Assembly: GCF_016623585.1 (NCBI RefSeq)
Contig: NZ_JAEHFY010000006.1
Location: forward strand, 62,001-126,000
Length of the DNA: 64,000 nucleotides
Origin: Pedobacter segetis
GTDB taxonomy: Bacteria > Bacteroidota > Bacteroidia > Sphingobacteriales > Sphingobacteriaceae
Reading direction: 5' to 3'
The translations under genes and the position numbers were made by a program. Position 1 is the first letter of the stretch; the number at the start of each line of letters is the position of its first letter. Positions 9,165 to 18,255 of the stretch are shown here, piece after piece. The notes beneath the pieces are model-generated. The model was not told the origin of the DNA. It did no database searches and was given only the letters and a program-made list of their open reading frames with translations.

Positions 9165-10058
9165 ATGATCAAAAAAGTGGCGATAATAGGCTCGGGAACG
9201 ATGGGAAACGGGATAGCCCATACATTTGCACAAAACAATTTTCAAGTTTCTTTAATCGATGTTTCTGATGATGCCCTAAAAAAAGCATTGATAACCATAG
9301 AAAAAAACCTTGACCGCCAAGTTGTTAAAGGAGTAATATCTGATGGGGATAAATCTAAAACTTTAGCAAATATCCAAACTTTTAATAATTTAAAAGAAGG
9401 TGTTGGGGATGCCGATTTAGTGGTGGAAGCGGCATCAGAAAATTTAGAGACCAAACTTAAAATATTTAAAGAATTAGATAATTTAACCAAACCAGAAACC
9501 ATCTTAGCTTCTAACACTTCATCCATATCTATCACAAAAATAGCTTCTATAACCAACAGAACCGATAGAGTGATTGGGATGCACTTTATGAATCCGGTCC
9601 CAGTTATGAAATTGGTAGAGGTAATTAGAGGTTATTCCACTTCTAATGAAGTTACAAATACTGTTTTAGAACTCTCAAAATCATTATCAAAATCTCCGGT
9701 AGAAGTAAATGATTACCCGGGTTTTGTAGCCAACAGAATTTTGATGCCCATGATCAACGAAGCAATTTATACTTTATTTGAGGGCGTTGCTGGTGTTGCT
9801 GAAATTGATACCGTGATGAAGTTGGGCATGGCGCACCCAATGGGGCCGTTGCAATTGGCAGATTTCATCGGTCTTGATGTTTGTTTATCAATATTGGAAG
9901 TTTTGCATAAAGGTTTTGGCAACCCCAAATATGCACCTTGCCCGCTTTTGGTAAATATGGTTGCCGCAGGCAAAAAGGGTGTTAAATCTGGCGAAGGCTT
10001 TTATTCTTACGATCATGGAACAAAAGATCTGATAGTAGCCGAAAAGTTTAGAAAATAA
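9165..10058 (+). CDS. 3-hydroxybutyryl-CoA dehydrogenase family protein
   Basis: A 297-residue NAD-dependent 3-hydroxyacyl-CoA dehydrogenase. The Rossmann motif GSGTMGNGIAHTFA is at residues 9-22, the catalytic-region motif GMHFMNPVP lies near 140, and NDYPGFVANRILMP marks the start of the C-terminal dimerisation domain. Length matches the short Hbd/PaaH form, not the fused FadB form. The reaction is the interconversion of acetoacetyl-CoA and 3-hydroxybutyryl-CoA or similar acyl-CoAs. It lies 10 bp after the polyprenyl synthase, probably in one transcript. No thiolase or crotonase gene is nearby, so the pathway is not shown here. Confidence 0.92.
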   Translation: MIKKVAIIGSGTMGNGIAHTFAQNNFQVSLIDVSDDALKKALITIEKNLDRQVVKGVISDGDKSKTLANIQTFNNLKEGVGDADLVVEAASENLETKLKIFKELDNLTKPETILASNTSSISITKIASITNRTDRVIGMHFMNPVPVMKLVEVIRGYSTSNEVTNTVLELSKSLSKSPVEVNDYPGFVANRILMPMINEAIYTLFEGVAGVAEIDTVMKLGMAHPMGPLQLADFIGLDVCLSILEVLHKGFGNPKYAPCPLLVNMVAAGKKGVKSGEGFYSYDHGTKDLIVAEKFRK

Positions 10059-10253
10059 CACCTTGATCAAATTCTTAGAAACATTGTTTTACCATTAAGG
10101 CATGAAGATTTTAAAATTCTTTTAATCTGATGTTATCTGCAAAATCTGCGGGAATAATTTTTGTAGTTTAAATGTTATCTAACCGATAAAATTCTTACAC
10201 ATCGTTTCTATCCAATTAATAATCAAAAAATTAGAATCTCAAAACAAAAAACC

Positions 10254-11093
10254 ATGATACTACATACTATTGATACCGGATTTTTCAAATTAGATGGCGG
10301 AGCGATGTTTGGCGTTGTACCAAAGGCCATTTGGCAAAAAACAAATCCTGCTGATGAAAACAATATGTGTAATTGGGCAATGCGATGTTTATTGATCGAA
10401 GATGAAGGGCGTTTGATCTTGGTTGATACCGGTATAGGCGATAAGCAAAGTGAAAAGTTCTTCGGTCATTATTATTTGCATGGCGATGATACTTTAGAAA
10501 AATCATTAAAAACATTGGGCTTTAGCCGAGATGATATTACGGATGTTTTTCTTACACATCTCCATTTTGACCATGTTGGTGGTGCTATTATACTTGAAAA
10601 CGATAAATTGATACCCGCTTTTAAAAATGCAACTTATTGGAGCAATGAAAAACATTGGGAATGGGCAACAAGCCCAAATCAGCGTGAAAAAGCCTCCTTT
10701 TTAAAAGAAAACATTTTACCGATCAAAGAAAGTGGGCAACTAAAATTTATAAACTGTGAAGATGGCGTTTCTTTCACAAAGAATATTAAAGTCCGTTTTG
10801 CTTTTGGGCATACCCAAGCGATGATGCTGCCACAGATTAGTTATAAAGGAAAAACCTTGGTTTACATGGCAGATTTGTTACCTTCCGTTGGGCATATCCC
10901 ATTGCCTTATGTGATGTCTTATGATATGTTCCCGATGAAAACCCTAGATGAAAAGGCGTTATTCTTAAAAGAAGCCCAAGAAGATAAATACATCCTAATT
11001 TTAGAACACGACCCCGTGAACGAATGCTGTACTTTAGAAATGACCGAAAAAGGAATTAAATTAGATAAAGCATTTAGATTATCTGAAATATAA
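10254..11093 (+). CDS. Metallo-beta-lactamase-fold hydrolase
   Basis: A 279-residue MBL-fold protein with the metal motif THLHFDHVGG (HxHxDH, about residues 101-110), a second histidine in FGHTQAMM, and the aspartate of YMADLLPS. There is no signal peptide. The family includes lactonases, glyoxalase II-like and other hydrolases; overall similarity to the lactonase-like subgroup (LILVDTGIG at the N-terminal strand) is an impression only, and the substrate is unknown. ATG at 10254. It is preceded by 195 bp of AT-rich DNA in which I find no exact promoter match, and it converges with the S41 peptidase gene. Confidence 0.88.
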   Translation: MILHTIDTGFFKLDGGAMFGVVPKAIWQKTNPADENNMCNWAMRCLLIEDEGRLILVDTGIGDKQSEKFFGHYYLHGDDTLEKSLKTLGFSRDDITDVFLTHLHFDHVGGAIILENDKLIPAFKNATYWSNEKHWEWATSPNQREKASFLKENILPIKESGQLKFINCEDGVSFTKNIKVRFAFGHTQAMMLPQISYKGKTLVYMADLLPSVGHIPLPYVMSYDMFPMKTLDEKALFLKEAQEDKYILILEHDPVNECCTLEMTEKGIKLDKAFRLSEI

Positions 11094-11113
11094 AACCTTT
11101 AACAAATCTTTAT

Positions 11114-12706
11114 CTATTTCTTATGCAGATCATCAATCATCCCATTAAATGAATTAGGTTGCCCTATCGACTTAAACATCAATTGATTGGCTGGTGTTTG
11201 AGTAGAATTAACTTTTATTGTATTATTGCTAGTAGCGTTTGTAAAAACACCTGTATTAATATAAGACAATGCAGAAGCTAAACTTAGTTCTTGTGGATCG
11301 CCAAAATCTCTTGTTACATCATCCTTTTTTGGAGAATCTGGCGTAAAACCAGCAAAATAATTACCTTGTCCTGCAGAATTGGTATTATAAAAAGAAGACA
11401 TGTAAACATCGTATTTATCAATACGGATAGGGAAAAAGCCCACTGGCTTACCATAAGAAGTAGCACCAACGGTTTTGACATCAACATAAGGTTTTAAACT
11501 ATTTATAACCAATTCACTAGCAGATGCCGTTCCCCCAGTTGTAATAAATATTACTTTACTTACATTATTTAAAGTACCTGTTTTAATAAAATTATAAGTG
11601 TTGCCATTTAAAGAATAATCGTCCTGAAATTGTGTTCCGCTAGTTATATTACCGGCTTGGTCTCTATTTGGTTGATTTTTTAATATAGTAGCTTTCCCTT
11701 GTTGTAAAGTTGTATTATAAGTTAAAGAAAACATTTTCTTTCCATTTACACTTAAAGGGGCAATCAAATTAATCATTTGTTGCGCTGTACTCACAAAACC
11801 GCCTCCATTATATCTCAAATCTATTACCAAGTTTTCTACGCTTTGAGCAGCAAATTTTGAGAATACAGTATTCAAAATATCTTGTGAATTAGCAGAACTA
11901 GAAAACCTGGCGAAAGCCAAATAACCCACTTTTTTACTCCCAACAGTTAAAACAGTATCCTTATATACCGGGCTGCTATCATATTGTGTTCTGTTTACTA
12001 TTACATCAAATGGTGTTCCATCTGCTCTTTTACCACCAATTGAAATGGTTTGTGAATTATCATCAAAAATAGTTGAGTTTATGTAATCTACTTCATTATC
12101 GAAATCGGTTCCAATGTTTTTCCCATTTATTTTATTAATATAAGTACCTCTACCAAGCCTAAAACTAGCTGCTGAAGAACCCGGAGAAACATAATTCAAA
12201 TAAACTTTATAATCAGCTTTAGAATTACCAACCGCAGATAAACCCCCAAAGCCAAAACCATCTCCTTTTCCGTCTAAACCTACCGAGCTTTTTAAATCCT
12301 TTACAAAAGTGATTTTACCACTTGCAACCAAATCTTCTATATAAGAATATTTAGGCCTCATTATTTGAACACCATCAGCATCAGCAATATATTCATAAGG
12401 TTTTCCCGTTGTTGGGTTTGTTTTTAATTGGGTAATGGCAAAAAGCTCATCATTTAAGTTATCAAGGATGGTACTCTTGGAAGAATACTTCCTTGGCATA
12501 AAAACACCATAAGTTGGCAAAGCATCGTTCCATAAATAAACCTGTTGGGCGTATAGAAACAAAGAATCTTTAGAAAGTTCATCTCTAGAGGCTGTACCTG
12601 AAGGCGGACCTGTAATGTCTAAATTAGGCTTGTCCTTTTTACAAGAGGAAAAAGAAATACCCAAAATAAAAATACCGAACACTAATTTGCTAATCACTTT
12701 TTTCAT
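11114..12706 (-). CDS. S41 family peptidase, lipoprotein
   Basis: I start at the ATG at 12706 because it begins a lipoprotein signal (MKKVISKLVFGIFILGISFSSC, lipobox SFSSC); the eight upstream codons in frame add nothing. The protein has about 530 residues. A PDZ-like region (YLNYVSPGSSAASFRLGRGTYI) precedes the S41 catalytic domain. The serine is in GGTASASELV and the general-base lysine in TSYGKPVG. S41 proteases cut near C-termini of substrate proteins; here the enzyme is probably tethered to the outer membrane facing the periplasm. It is last in a minus-strand run and follows the HAD-like gene after 64 bp. The C-terminal 60 residues are Asn/Thr-rich. Confidence 0.88.
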   Translation of the reverse strand: MKKVISKLVFGIFILGISFSSCKKDKPNLDITGPPSGTASRDELSKDSLFLYAQQVYLWNDALPTYGVFMPRKYSSKSTILDNLNDELFAITQLKTNPTTGKPYEYIADADGVQIMRPKYSYIEDLVASGKITFVKDLKSSVGLDGKGDGFGFGGLSAVGNSKADYKVYLNYVSPGSSAASFRLGRGTYINKINGKNIGTDFDNEVDYINSTIFDDNSQTISIGGKRADGTPFDVIVNRTQYDSSPVYKDTVLTVGSKKVGYLAFARFSSSANSQDILNTVFSKFAAQSVENLVIDLRYNGGGFVSTAQQMINLIAPLSVNGKKMFSLTYNTTLQQGKATILKNQPNRDQAGNITSGTQFQDDYSLNGNTYNFIKTGTLNNVSKVIFITTGGTASASELVINSLKPYVDVKTVGATSYGKPVGFFPIRIDKYDVYMSSFYNTNSAGQGNYFAGFTPDSPKKDDVTRDFGDPQELSLASALSYINTGVFTNATSNNTIKVNSTQTPANQLMFKSIGQPNSFNGMIDDLHKK

Positions 12707-12770
12707 GAGAAAATTTATAAAAACTAACAACGTGTAATTTATAAAAAAAGTTTTATCTAATGTTAGATGC

Positions 12771-13376
12771 TCAAATAATTTTTTGATAGTCTATTTTTAG
12801 CATTGTTGCCATTTGCTCATCGATAACATGGTTAGAAACCAGCAAAATATCGTTCTTAATTAATCCGTTCTCTTCAATTAGGTAATTAATTGATGCTGAT
12901 GATGGTTTTGCTTCAAACTCATCGGCAAAATAAACCTTCAGATATTTATCTAAGCCATGCCACTCTGTTTGGGTGATCTTATTTAATTGCCTTTTCGGAT
13001 TACCGCTAGTAAGTATATAGATCTGTTTTCTATTGATAGTTAATTCTTGCAACAATTCTAAAACTTCTTTATAGAGCAATAATTTTAGCGGCAACTTGGC
13101 ATTCTCGAACAGTATATTTAGGTTTTCACGGTATTTCAAATCTAACCCAAAAACATTCGCTGTTTCTTCAAACATTTCTTTTTGCCCATGGGTTTCATAC
13201 CGCTTTGTGATAAAATTGAGCATTTCTTGTGCAGGCGGAAATGTTTCTAAATATTCTATAAAGTTGGCAAATAGGTAATAAACCTGTAAATCGTAATCTT
13301 TTTGTGGGATTAAAACATCATCTAACTCAAAAATGATTGCTTTTTTATTAGGAGGAATATCTTGATATTTTAACAT
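12771..13376 (-). CDS. HAD-superfamily-like protein with altered catalytic motifs
   Basis: A 201-residue protein with the HAD overall plan. Motif I reads FELDDVL instead of FDLDDTL, so the nucleophilic aspartate is a glutamate. Motif II (LTSGN) and the motif III lysine (AKPSS) are present. Motif IV is VSNHVIDE in place of GDSxxD. Phosphatase activity by the usual aspartyl-phosphate route is therefore doubtful. Its start overlaps the stop of the upstream ATP-grasp-like gene by one base (TAATG), implying translational coupling and a shared function. It could be a binding or regulatory pseudo-enzyme. ATG start at 13376. Confidence 0.8.
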   Translation of the reverse strand: MLKYQDIPPNKKAIIFELDDVLIPQKDYDLQVYYLFANFIEYLETFPPAQEMLNFITKRYETHGQKEMFEETANVFGLDLKYRENLNILFENAKLPLKLLLYKEVLELLQELTINRKQIYILTSGNPKRQLNKITQTEWHGLDKYLKVYFADEFEAKPSSASINYLIEENGLIKNDILLVSNHVIDEQMATMLKIDYQKII

Positions 13377-14077
13377 TACGATACTGCGCTTTTTATCCTC
13401 AAAATATTCAAACCTTCATAATCTACCTGGTAAAAACCCAATGCGCTTTTATCATAGATCATATTTTCTAATTTAGAGACCATCTCATTTTCGATATTCT
13501 CTAAAAAATGAAATTTTTCTCCATCAAACAAAAAATGAGAAGTTTTAATTTTCTTTTGATGGGTGTATAAACTCATTTTTTGAAAATCGGGCCTATTAAA
13601 CAATTTACCTAATTGGATAAATGAAACAGCGTTTATTTTATTCCAAACGGTCTCAAAATCTTTAGTTTCATCGTTTAACAAAATCAAATCTCCATAGCCT
13701 TCTGCATTTGCTAAAGCGATGTTGTGGTTTGGGTAACCTAAAGAAAGGATCATGGACGATAATTCATTATAATTATTGGCTTCTGCCGATGGATTGCTAA
13801 AAATCAAGCTCTCATTGTTTGATAGCATGAGTTTTATATCAAACTCTTCAAATAAAACCTTTGACCTCTTAAGTGGCAATAATTCTTCCAAACTCATCGG
13901 ATAGATGATATTTACCTCATTATCCAAACAAAATCTCAAAATTTCATGGGCAATGGATATGCTTTTTTTTGGTGGGAAATCGGGATGTAAATCTCCAAAA
14001 AGAATGGTTTCATTTCTTAAAAGATAAGCTAATTTAAAACTAGCAGGGTTTTCTGAACGCGTTATTAAAACCTTCAA
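13376..14077 (-). CDS. Unrecognised protein, possibly a degenerate ATP-grasp-type protein
   Basis: A 233-residue soluble protein starting at a TTG (14077), three bases after the stop of the lolD-like gene. The N-terminus (MKVLITRSENPASFKLAYLL) reads like the Rossmann-like pre-ATP-grasp domain of carbamoyl-phosphate-synthase-type ligases, but it is short and I cannot identify the metal-binding residues of an ATP-grasp active site. Tight coupling on both sides (3-base gap upstream, 1-base overlap with the HAD-like gene) says it is expressed and probably works with the HAD-like protein. No function is assigned. Confidence 0.65.
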   Translation of the reverse strand: MKVLITRSENPASFKLAYLLRNETILFGDLHPDFPPKKSISIAHEILRFCLDNEVNIIYPMSLEELLPLKRSKVLFEEFDIKLMLSNNESLIFSNPSAEANNYNELSSMILSLGYPNHNIALANAEGYGDLILLNDETKDFETVWNKINAVSFIQLGKLFNRPDFQKMSLYTHQKKIKTSHFLFDGEKFHFLENIENEMVSKLENMIYDKSALGFYQVDYEGLNILRIKSAVS

Positions 14078-14080
14078 TGA

Positions 14081-14737
14081 TTAGTTTTGAAAAATTAATC
14101 CGTCTTTCATTGTTATTTTTCTATCGGCCATATCGGCCAAATCTTCGTTATGGGTAACTATGACGAAGGTGTAATTGAATTTATCCCTTAAATCGAAAAA
14201 TAATTGGTGCAATTCTTTGGCATGTTGAGAATCTAGGTTACCAGAAGGTTCATCGGCCAAAATCAATGCTGGTTTATTGATCAAAGCTCTTGCAACTGCC
14301 ACTCTTTGTTGTTCGCCACCAGAAAGGGCAGATGGTTTATGGTTTGCCCTATCTGTTAAACCTAAAATATTTAACAGTTCTAAAGCTTTCTTTTCTGTTT
14401 CTGCTTTAGGTTTTTTAGCAATGTAAGCCGGAATACAAATATTTTCTAATGCGGTAAATTCTGGCAACAAATGGTGGAATTGAAAGATAAAGCCGATATT
14501 AACATTCCTAAAATTACTTAGGTTTTTAGCACTTAAGGAAGAAACATCCACATTGTTGATACTTACCTCTCCTTGATCTTGTTTATCTAAAGTGCCAATA
14601 ATATGCAGCAAAGTACTTTTACCGGCACCAGATGCACCAACAATACTTACGATCTCTCCTTTGTTTATAGAAAGATCAACACCTTTTAATATCTGTAGAT
14701 CACCATAACTTTTGGTAATATTTGTGGCTTTTAGCAT
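14081..14737 (-). CDS. lolD: ABC transporter ATP-binding protein, LolD-like
   Basis: A 218-residue ABC ATPase of the LolD/MacB group. Walker A is GASGAGKST (about 34-42), the Q-loop follows in [17 protein letters not shown], the signature is [15 protein letters not shown], Walker B is [13 protein letters not shown], and the switch histidine is in VTHNEDLA. In LolCDE this subunit powers release of lipoproteins from the inner membrane. No permease gene is adjacent, so the LolC/E partner must be encoded elsewhere, and a different partner cannot be excluded. ATG at 14737; 36 bp after rpiA in a minus-strand run. Confidence 0.87.
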   Translation of the reverse strand: MLKATNITKSYGDLQILKGVDLSINKGEIVSIVGASGAGKSTLLHIIGTLDKQDQGEVSINNVDVSSLSAKNLSNFRNVNIGFIFQFHHLLPEFTALENICIPAYIAKKPKAETEKKALELLNILGLTDRANHKPSALSGGEQQRVAVARALINKPALILADEPSGNLDSQHAKELHQLFFDLRDKFNYTFVIVTHNEDLADMADRKITMKDGLIFQN

Positions 14738-14773
14738 AATTCTAAATTAATAAGAGGATTGTTACAAAACGGG

Positions 14774-15439
14774 TTAATCAATTTGTAAAATCCCACCCTC
14801 TCCATCTTCACTGATAATTAAATTGGCCATGCCAACAAATAAACCATTTTCTACTACGCCCGGTATGGCATTCATTTTAGCTTCCAATTCTTTGGGGTTT
14901 TTGATCTCTTTAAATTTACAATCGGTAATATAGTTCTGGTTATCAGTTATAAAGAGTTTGCCGTCTTTTTCCCTAAATTTTGGTTCGCAACCTAAAGCTT
15001 TAAGCTGATTAATGGTTATTTCCTTAGCAAAAGGAGTAATTTCTACCGGTACTGCAAAATCTCCTAAAATATCACATCCTTTAGCTTTATCTGCTATGAT
15101 CACATAAAATCTGGTAATGGAGGCAATTATTTTCTCCCTCAAAAGCGCACCGCCACCGCCTTTTATCAAATTTTTATGGCTATCATACTCATCTGCACCA
15201 TCAATGGTAACATCAATTTTTTTTACCTCAGAAATATTCAATAAAGGGATATTTAAACTAAGCGCCAGTTCTTCTGTTGCTTTAGAAGTTGGCACACCTT
15301 TGATGTTCAAACCGTTTTTTACCATTTCGCCAATTTTCATAATCGCAAAATAAGCGGTAGAGCCTGTCCCAAGTCCAACGATCATCCCCTCTTTAATATG
15401 TTCTGTTGCTTTTTCTCCTACTAATTGTTTTGGGTTCAT
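14774..15439 (-). CDS. rpiA: Ribose-5-phosphate isomerase A
   Basis: A 221-residue RpiA when started at the ATG at 15439 (MNPKQLVGEKA); an in-frame TTG seven codons upstream would only add MKRKQTI and is less likely. The substrate loop GLGTGSTA, the catalytic motif DGADE and the GGGGALLREK segment are all present. The enzyme interconverts ribose 5-phosphate and ribulose 5-phosphate in the non-oxidative pentose phosphate pathway. It lies 36 bp after the Dph6-like gene and 36 bp before lolD, consistent with co-transcription. Confidence 0.94.
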   Translation of the reverse strand: MNPKQLVGEKATEHIKEGMIVGLGTGSTAYFAIMKIGEMVKNGLNIKGVPTSKATEELALSLNIPLLNISEVKKIDVTIDGADEYDSHKNLIKGGGGALLREKIIASITRFYVIIADKAKGCDILGDFAVPVEITPFAKEITINQLKALGCEPKFREKDGKLFITDNQNYITDCKFKEIKNPKELEAKMNAIPGVVENGLFVGMANLIISEDGEGGILQID

Positions 15440-15496
15440 GATGGTTTGTTTTCTCTTCAAAAATGATGTTTATTTATCTACTAACAAACAGTAATG

Positions 15497-16225
15497 TTAT
15501 TTTTCTATCAGATCTATGTACCAAAAACCTAAATTCTTTGGTTTATCCTCCTCTTTTTGGAAACAATTATCATCTGCGCTTTTAGGGGCTTTATAGGCTT
15601 TAAAAACCTTCTCTCCCAAAGTAAATGAAATCGGTTTTTTAAAAATTGGCCCTTCAAAAGCAAAAGTATGAAACTCGCCGTTCTCGCCGCAAACGTCAAC
15701 TTCTTTTGGCAAGTTTTTAATCAATTCAAAATCGATTACCTTGCCTACAAAATCTCCTAAATTTTCTTTTGTGCAAGCAATGATGGTTTTAAAACCTAGA
15801 TCTATGAATTCTTTTATCAATTCTGATGTTTCTCTCTGCCAAAGAGGAAAAATTGCTTTTAGCCCTGCCTCTGCCAATCTTTCTTCTCTATATTTTTTCA
15901 AATCTTCCAAAAAAATATCCCCAAAAACAGAATGGGTAATGCCTTCGTTTTTCAGTTTATCTAAATGGGAACGCATTGTGCTATCATAAGCACTCATAGT
16001 GGGCATCTCTGGCAATCTGATCTCATATAATGGAATGCCTATAGATTTTACTTGCTCTAATAATAATTGATACCTTACACCATGCATAGAAATACGGTTT
16101 ACGCTATCATTTATGGTGGTAACCAAATATTTAATATCTAATTGCGGGTTTTTTAAGCAATGATAAAGCGCTAATGAAGAATCTTTTCCCCCGCTCCAAT
16201 TAAAAATACAGGATATTTTATTCAC
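15497..16225 (-). CDS. Dph6-type ATP pyrophosphatase (diphthine-ammonia ligase family)
   Basis: A 242-residue adenine-nucleotide alpha-hydrolase protein with the PP-loop SGGKDSSLALYHCL near residues 11-24 and the family motifs GDIFLEDLKKYREER and CGENGEFHTFAFEGP. In eukaryotes and archaea the family amidates diphthine on EF2. Bacteria lack diphthamide, so the bacterial substrate is unknown. It starts at a GTG (16225) that overlaps the end of the sirtuin gene by 8 bp, suggesting translational coupling. Confidence 0.85.
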   Translation of the reverse strand: MNKISCIFNWSGGKDSSLALYHCLKNPQLDIKYLVTTINDSVNRISMHGVRYQLLLEQVKSIGIPLYEIRLPEMPTMSAYDSTMRSHLDKLKNEGITHSVFGDIFLEDLKKYREERLAEAGLKAIFPLWQRETSELIKEFIDLGFKTIIACTKENLGDFVGKVIDFELIKNLPKEVDVCGENGEFHTFAFEGPIFKKPISFTLGEKVFKAYKAPKSADDNCFQKEEDKPKNLGFWYIDLIEK

Positions 16226-16910
16226 TCTGCAAAAGTTTATTTACCAAAAGCGGGACTGCCTTGCTTGCCTTTTCCTGTATCTTGATGAGCTTATTTGGCA
16301 AATTTACATTTGGTATTTTTGGGTCGATAACATAAATTGGTGTATGTGGGTTTACATATTGTAATAAGCCTGCGGCAGGATAAACCGCCAAAGAGCTGCC
16401 CACCAAAATCACAATATCTGCCTTTGGCATTTCATATATTGCTTTGGTAATCATTGGCACAGCCTCACCAAACCAAACCACATGAGGGCGCAACTGCGAA
16501 CCTAGCTCACATTGATCGCCCATCTTAATTTCATGGCCGTTCATTTTATAGATTAATGCTGCATTTTTAGAAGATTGGGAATAAATAATTTCTCCGTGTA
16601 AATGTATGATTGCTCTAGAGCCTGCCCTTTCATGTAGATCATCTATGTTTTGGGTAATAATGAGGGTATCAAATTTCTGATCTAATTTTGCCAAAGCCAA
16701 ATGAGCGGCGTTAGGTTTTGCAGCCATTACAGATCTTCTCCGTTCGTTATAAAAATCTTGCACCAATGCTGGGTTTCTTTTCCAAGCCCCAGGAGTTGCC
16801 ACATCATCAATGTTATAACCTTCCCACAAGCCATCGGCATCTCTAAATGTATTCAAACCACTTTCAGCAGATATACCTGCTCCCGTTAGGATGATTATTT
16901 TCCTTTTCAT
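16218..16910 (-). CDS. cobB: NAD-dependent protein deacylase (sirtuin, CobB type)
   Basis: A 230-residue class III-like sirtuin. It has the NAD-binding GAGISAESGLNTFRD (about 10-24), the TQNIDDLHERAG motif, the catalytic HLHGE histidine and GSSLAVYPAAGL. The FYNERRR segment matches the Tyr-x-x-Arg pair that favours succinyl- or malonyl-lysine in CobB/SIRT5. The zinc-binding segment, however, keeps only one cysteine (GDQCELGSQLRP); the others have become Tyr, Gly or Ser. The family removes acyl groups from lysines using NAD. ATG at 16910; first gene of a minus-strand run. Confidence 0.9.
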   Translation of the reverse strand: MKRKIIILTGAGISAESGLNTFRDADGLWEGYNIDDVATPGAWKRNPALVQDFYNERRRSVMAAKPNAAHLALAKLDQKFDTLIITQNIDDLHERAGSRAIIHLHGEIIYSQSSKNAALIYKMNGHEIKMGDQCELGSQLRPHVVWFGEAVPMITKAIYEMPKADIVILVGSSLAVYPAAGLLQYVNPHTPIYVIDPKIPNVNLPNKLIKIQEKASKAVPLLVNKLLQSE

Positions 16911-17044
16911 AAATATGATTTGAAGTTAATAATTTTAGATTAAATCCTTTAAACCCACCAAAAATTTAAGCTTTTTTTTATCGTGAGATCATAAAATTAA
17001 GTTCAATTGGTTGTTCTAGGCAAGATGTTTGTACTTTTATTGAA

Positions 17045-17097
17045 ACGATACATGAATTATTTTTGGCGATCGTTAATTTTCAAAACTATTGTATCGT
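17045..17097. promoter_or_regulatory. Inverted repeat around a -7-like element upstream of the alcohol dehydrogenase
   Basis: ACGATACA (17045-17052) and TGTATCGT (17090-17097) are perfect complements 37 bp apart. Between them lies TATTTTTG (17058-17065), a match to the Bacteroidota -7 element. A TTG at the right distance is not found (spacings 15 and 26). The arrangement could hold a regulator over the promoter of the gene at 17134; this is inference. Confidence 0.4.
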
Positions 17098-17133
17098 ATC
17101 CATGTTAATAAAATCATAAACAAAAATTAAATT

Positions 17134-18183
17134 ATGACTCAAGTAAAAGCTTACGCTGCCGAAAAAGCAGATAAACCATTGGCCCCTTTTAAATTAGACA
17201 GAAGAGAGGTTGGAGAAAATGATGTTGAAATAGAAATCTTGTTCTGTGGTGTTTGTCATTCTGATATCCACACAGCTAGAAACGAATGGGGAGGCACCAT
17301 GTACCCTGTTGTGCCTGGGCATGAGATTGTAGGTAAAGTAACCAAAATTGGCAGTAAAGTTAGCCATCATAAAATTGGTGATACCGTGGGAGTTGGGTGT
17401 TTTGTTGATTCTTGTGGCCATTGCTCTAATTGCGAAGATGATTTAGAACAATATTGCGAAAACGGGAACTCACAAACCTATAATTCAAAACTTCAGGATA
17501 AGAAAACCATTACTTATGGTGGCTATTCTACCCATATTGTAGTAACAGAAAAATTTGTTTTAAAAGTTTCTGATAAATTAGAATTAGCCGCAGTTGCGCC
17601 ACTATTGTGCGCTGGTATTACCACTTATTCGCCTTTAAAACATTGGAATTGCAAAAAAGGGGACAAAGTAGCTGTTGTAGGCTTGGGCGGTTTAGGGCAT
17701 ATGGCCGTTAAACTAGCAGCTTCTATGGGTGCAGAAGTTACCATGCTAAGCCGCTCTCCAGAAAAAGAAAAAGATGCAGAAGAGTTGGGAGCACATCATT
17801 TTATGTTAACCACAAATGAGGAAAACATGAAAAAAATGGCCAATTCTTTCGATTTAATTATCAATACCGTTTCTGCAAAGCATGACTATAATGAGTATTT
17901 GGCTTTGTTAAGAACAAATGGGACTATGGTATTATTAGGTGTGCCACCAGAAGCAATCCCTGTTGGAGCCGTAAACCTTATCTTTGGAAGAAGGAGTTTA
18001 GTGGGTTCTTTAGTAGGTGGAATTAAAGAGACACAAGAAATGTTAGACTATTGCGCAGAACACAATATTGTTTCTGATATAGAACTGATAAATATAGATC
18101 AAATTAACGATGCTTACGAGCGTACCTTGAATGGTGATGTTCACTATCGTTTTGTTATTGATATGGCTTCCTTAAAAAATTAA
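17134..18183 (+). CDS. Zinc-dependent NAD(P) alcohol dehydrogenase, cinnamyl-type
   Basis: A 349-residue medium-chain dehydrogenase. Catalytic zinc ligands are in GVCHSD and PGHE. The structural zinc cluster is CGHCSNCEDDLEQYC (about 95-109). The cofactor motif is GLGGLGHMAVKLA near residue 190. Sequence and length match the YahK/CAD-like group, which reduces aldehydes to alcohols, usually with NADPH; the physiological substrate is not evident. ATG at 17134. It stands alone between divergent cobB and a convergent protease gene, and ends at a strong terminator. Confidence 0.92.
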   Translation: MTQVKAYAAEKADKPLAPFKLDRREVGENDVEIEILFCGVCHSDIHTARNEWGGTMYPVVPGHEIVGKVTKIGSKVSHHKIGDTVGVGCFVDSCGHCSNCEDDLEQYCENGNSQTYNSKLQDKKTITYGGYSTHIVVTEKFVLKVSDKLELAAVAPLLCAGITTYSPLKHWNCKKGDKVAVVGLGGLGHMAVKLAASMGAEVTMLSRSPEKEKDAEELGAHHFMLTTNEENMKKMANSFDLIINTVSAKHDYNEYLALLRTNGTMVLLGVPPEAIPVGAVNLIFGRRSLVGSLVGGIKETQEMLDYCAEHNIVSDIELINIDQINDAYERTLNGDVHYRFVIDMASLKN

Positions 18184-18200
18184 GATTGCTAAAAAATCAA

Positions 18201-18237
18201 AAAAGGGAATAGTCTTTATAGATGATTCCCTTTTTTT
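18201..18237. terminator. Bidirectional terminator between the alcohol dehydrogenase and the trypsin-like protease
   Basis: AAAAGGGAAT (18201-18210) and ATTCCCTTTT (18225-18234) form a 10-bp stem with a 14-base loop and continue into a T-run. A-rich sequence on the other side gives a T-run for the convergent minus-strand gene as well. Confidence 0.85.
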
Positions 18238-18255
18238 ATGCTTTAAACTTTCTAC

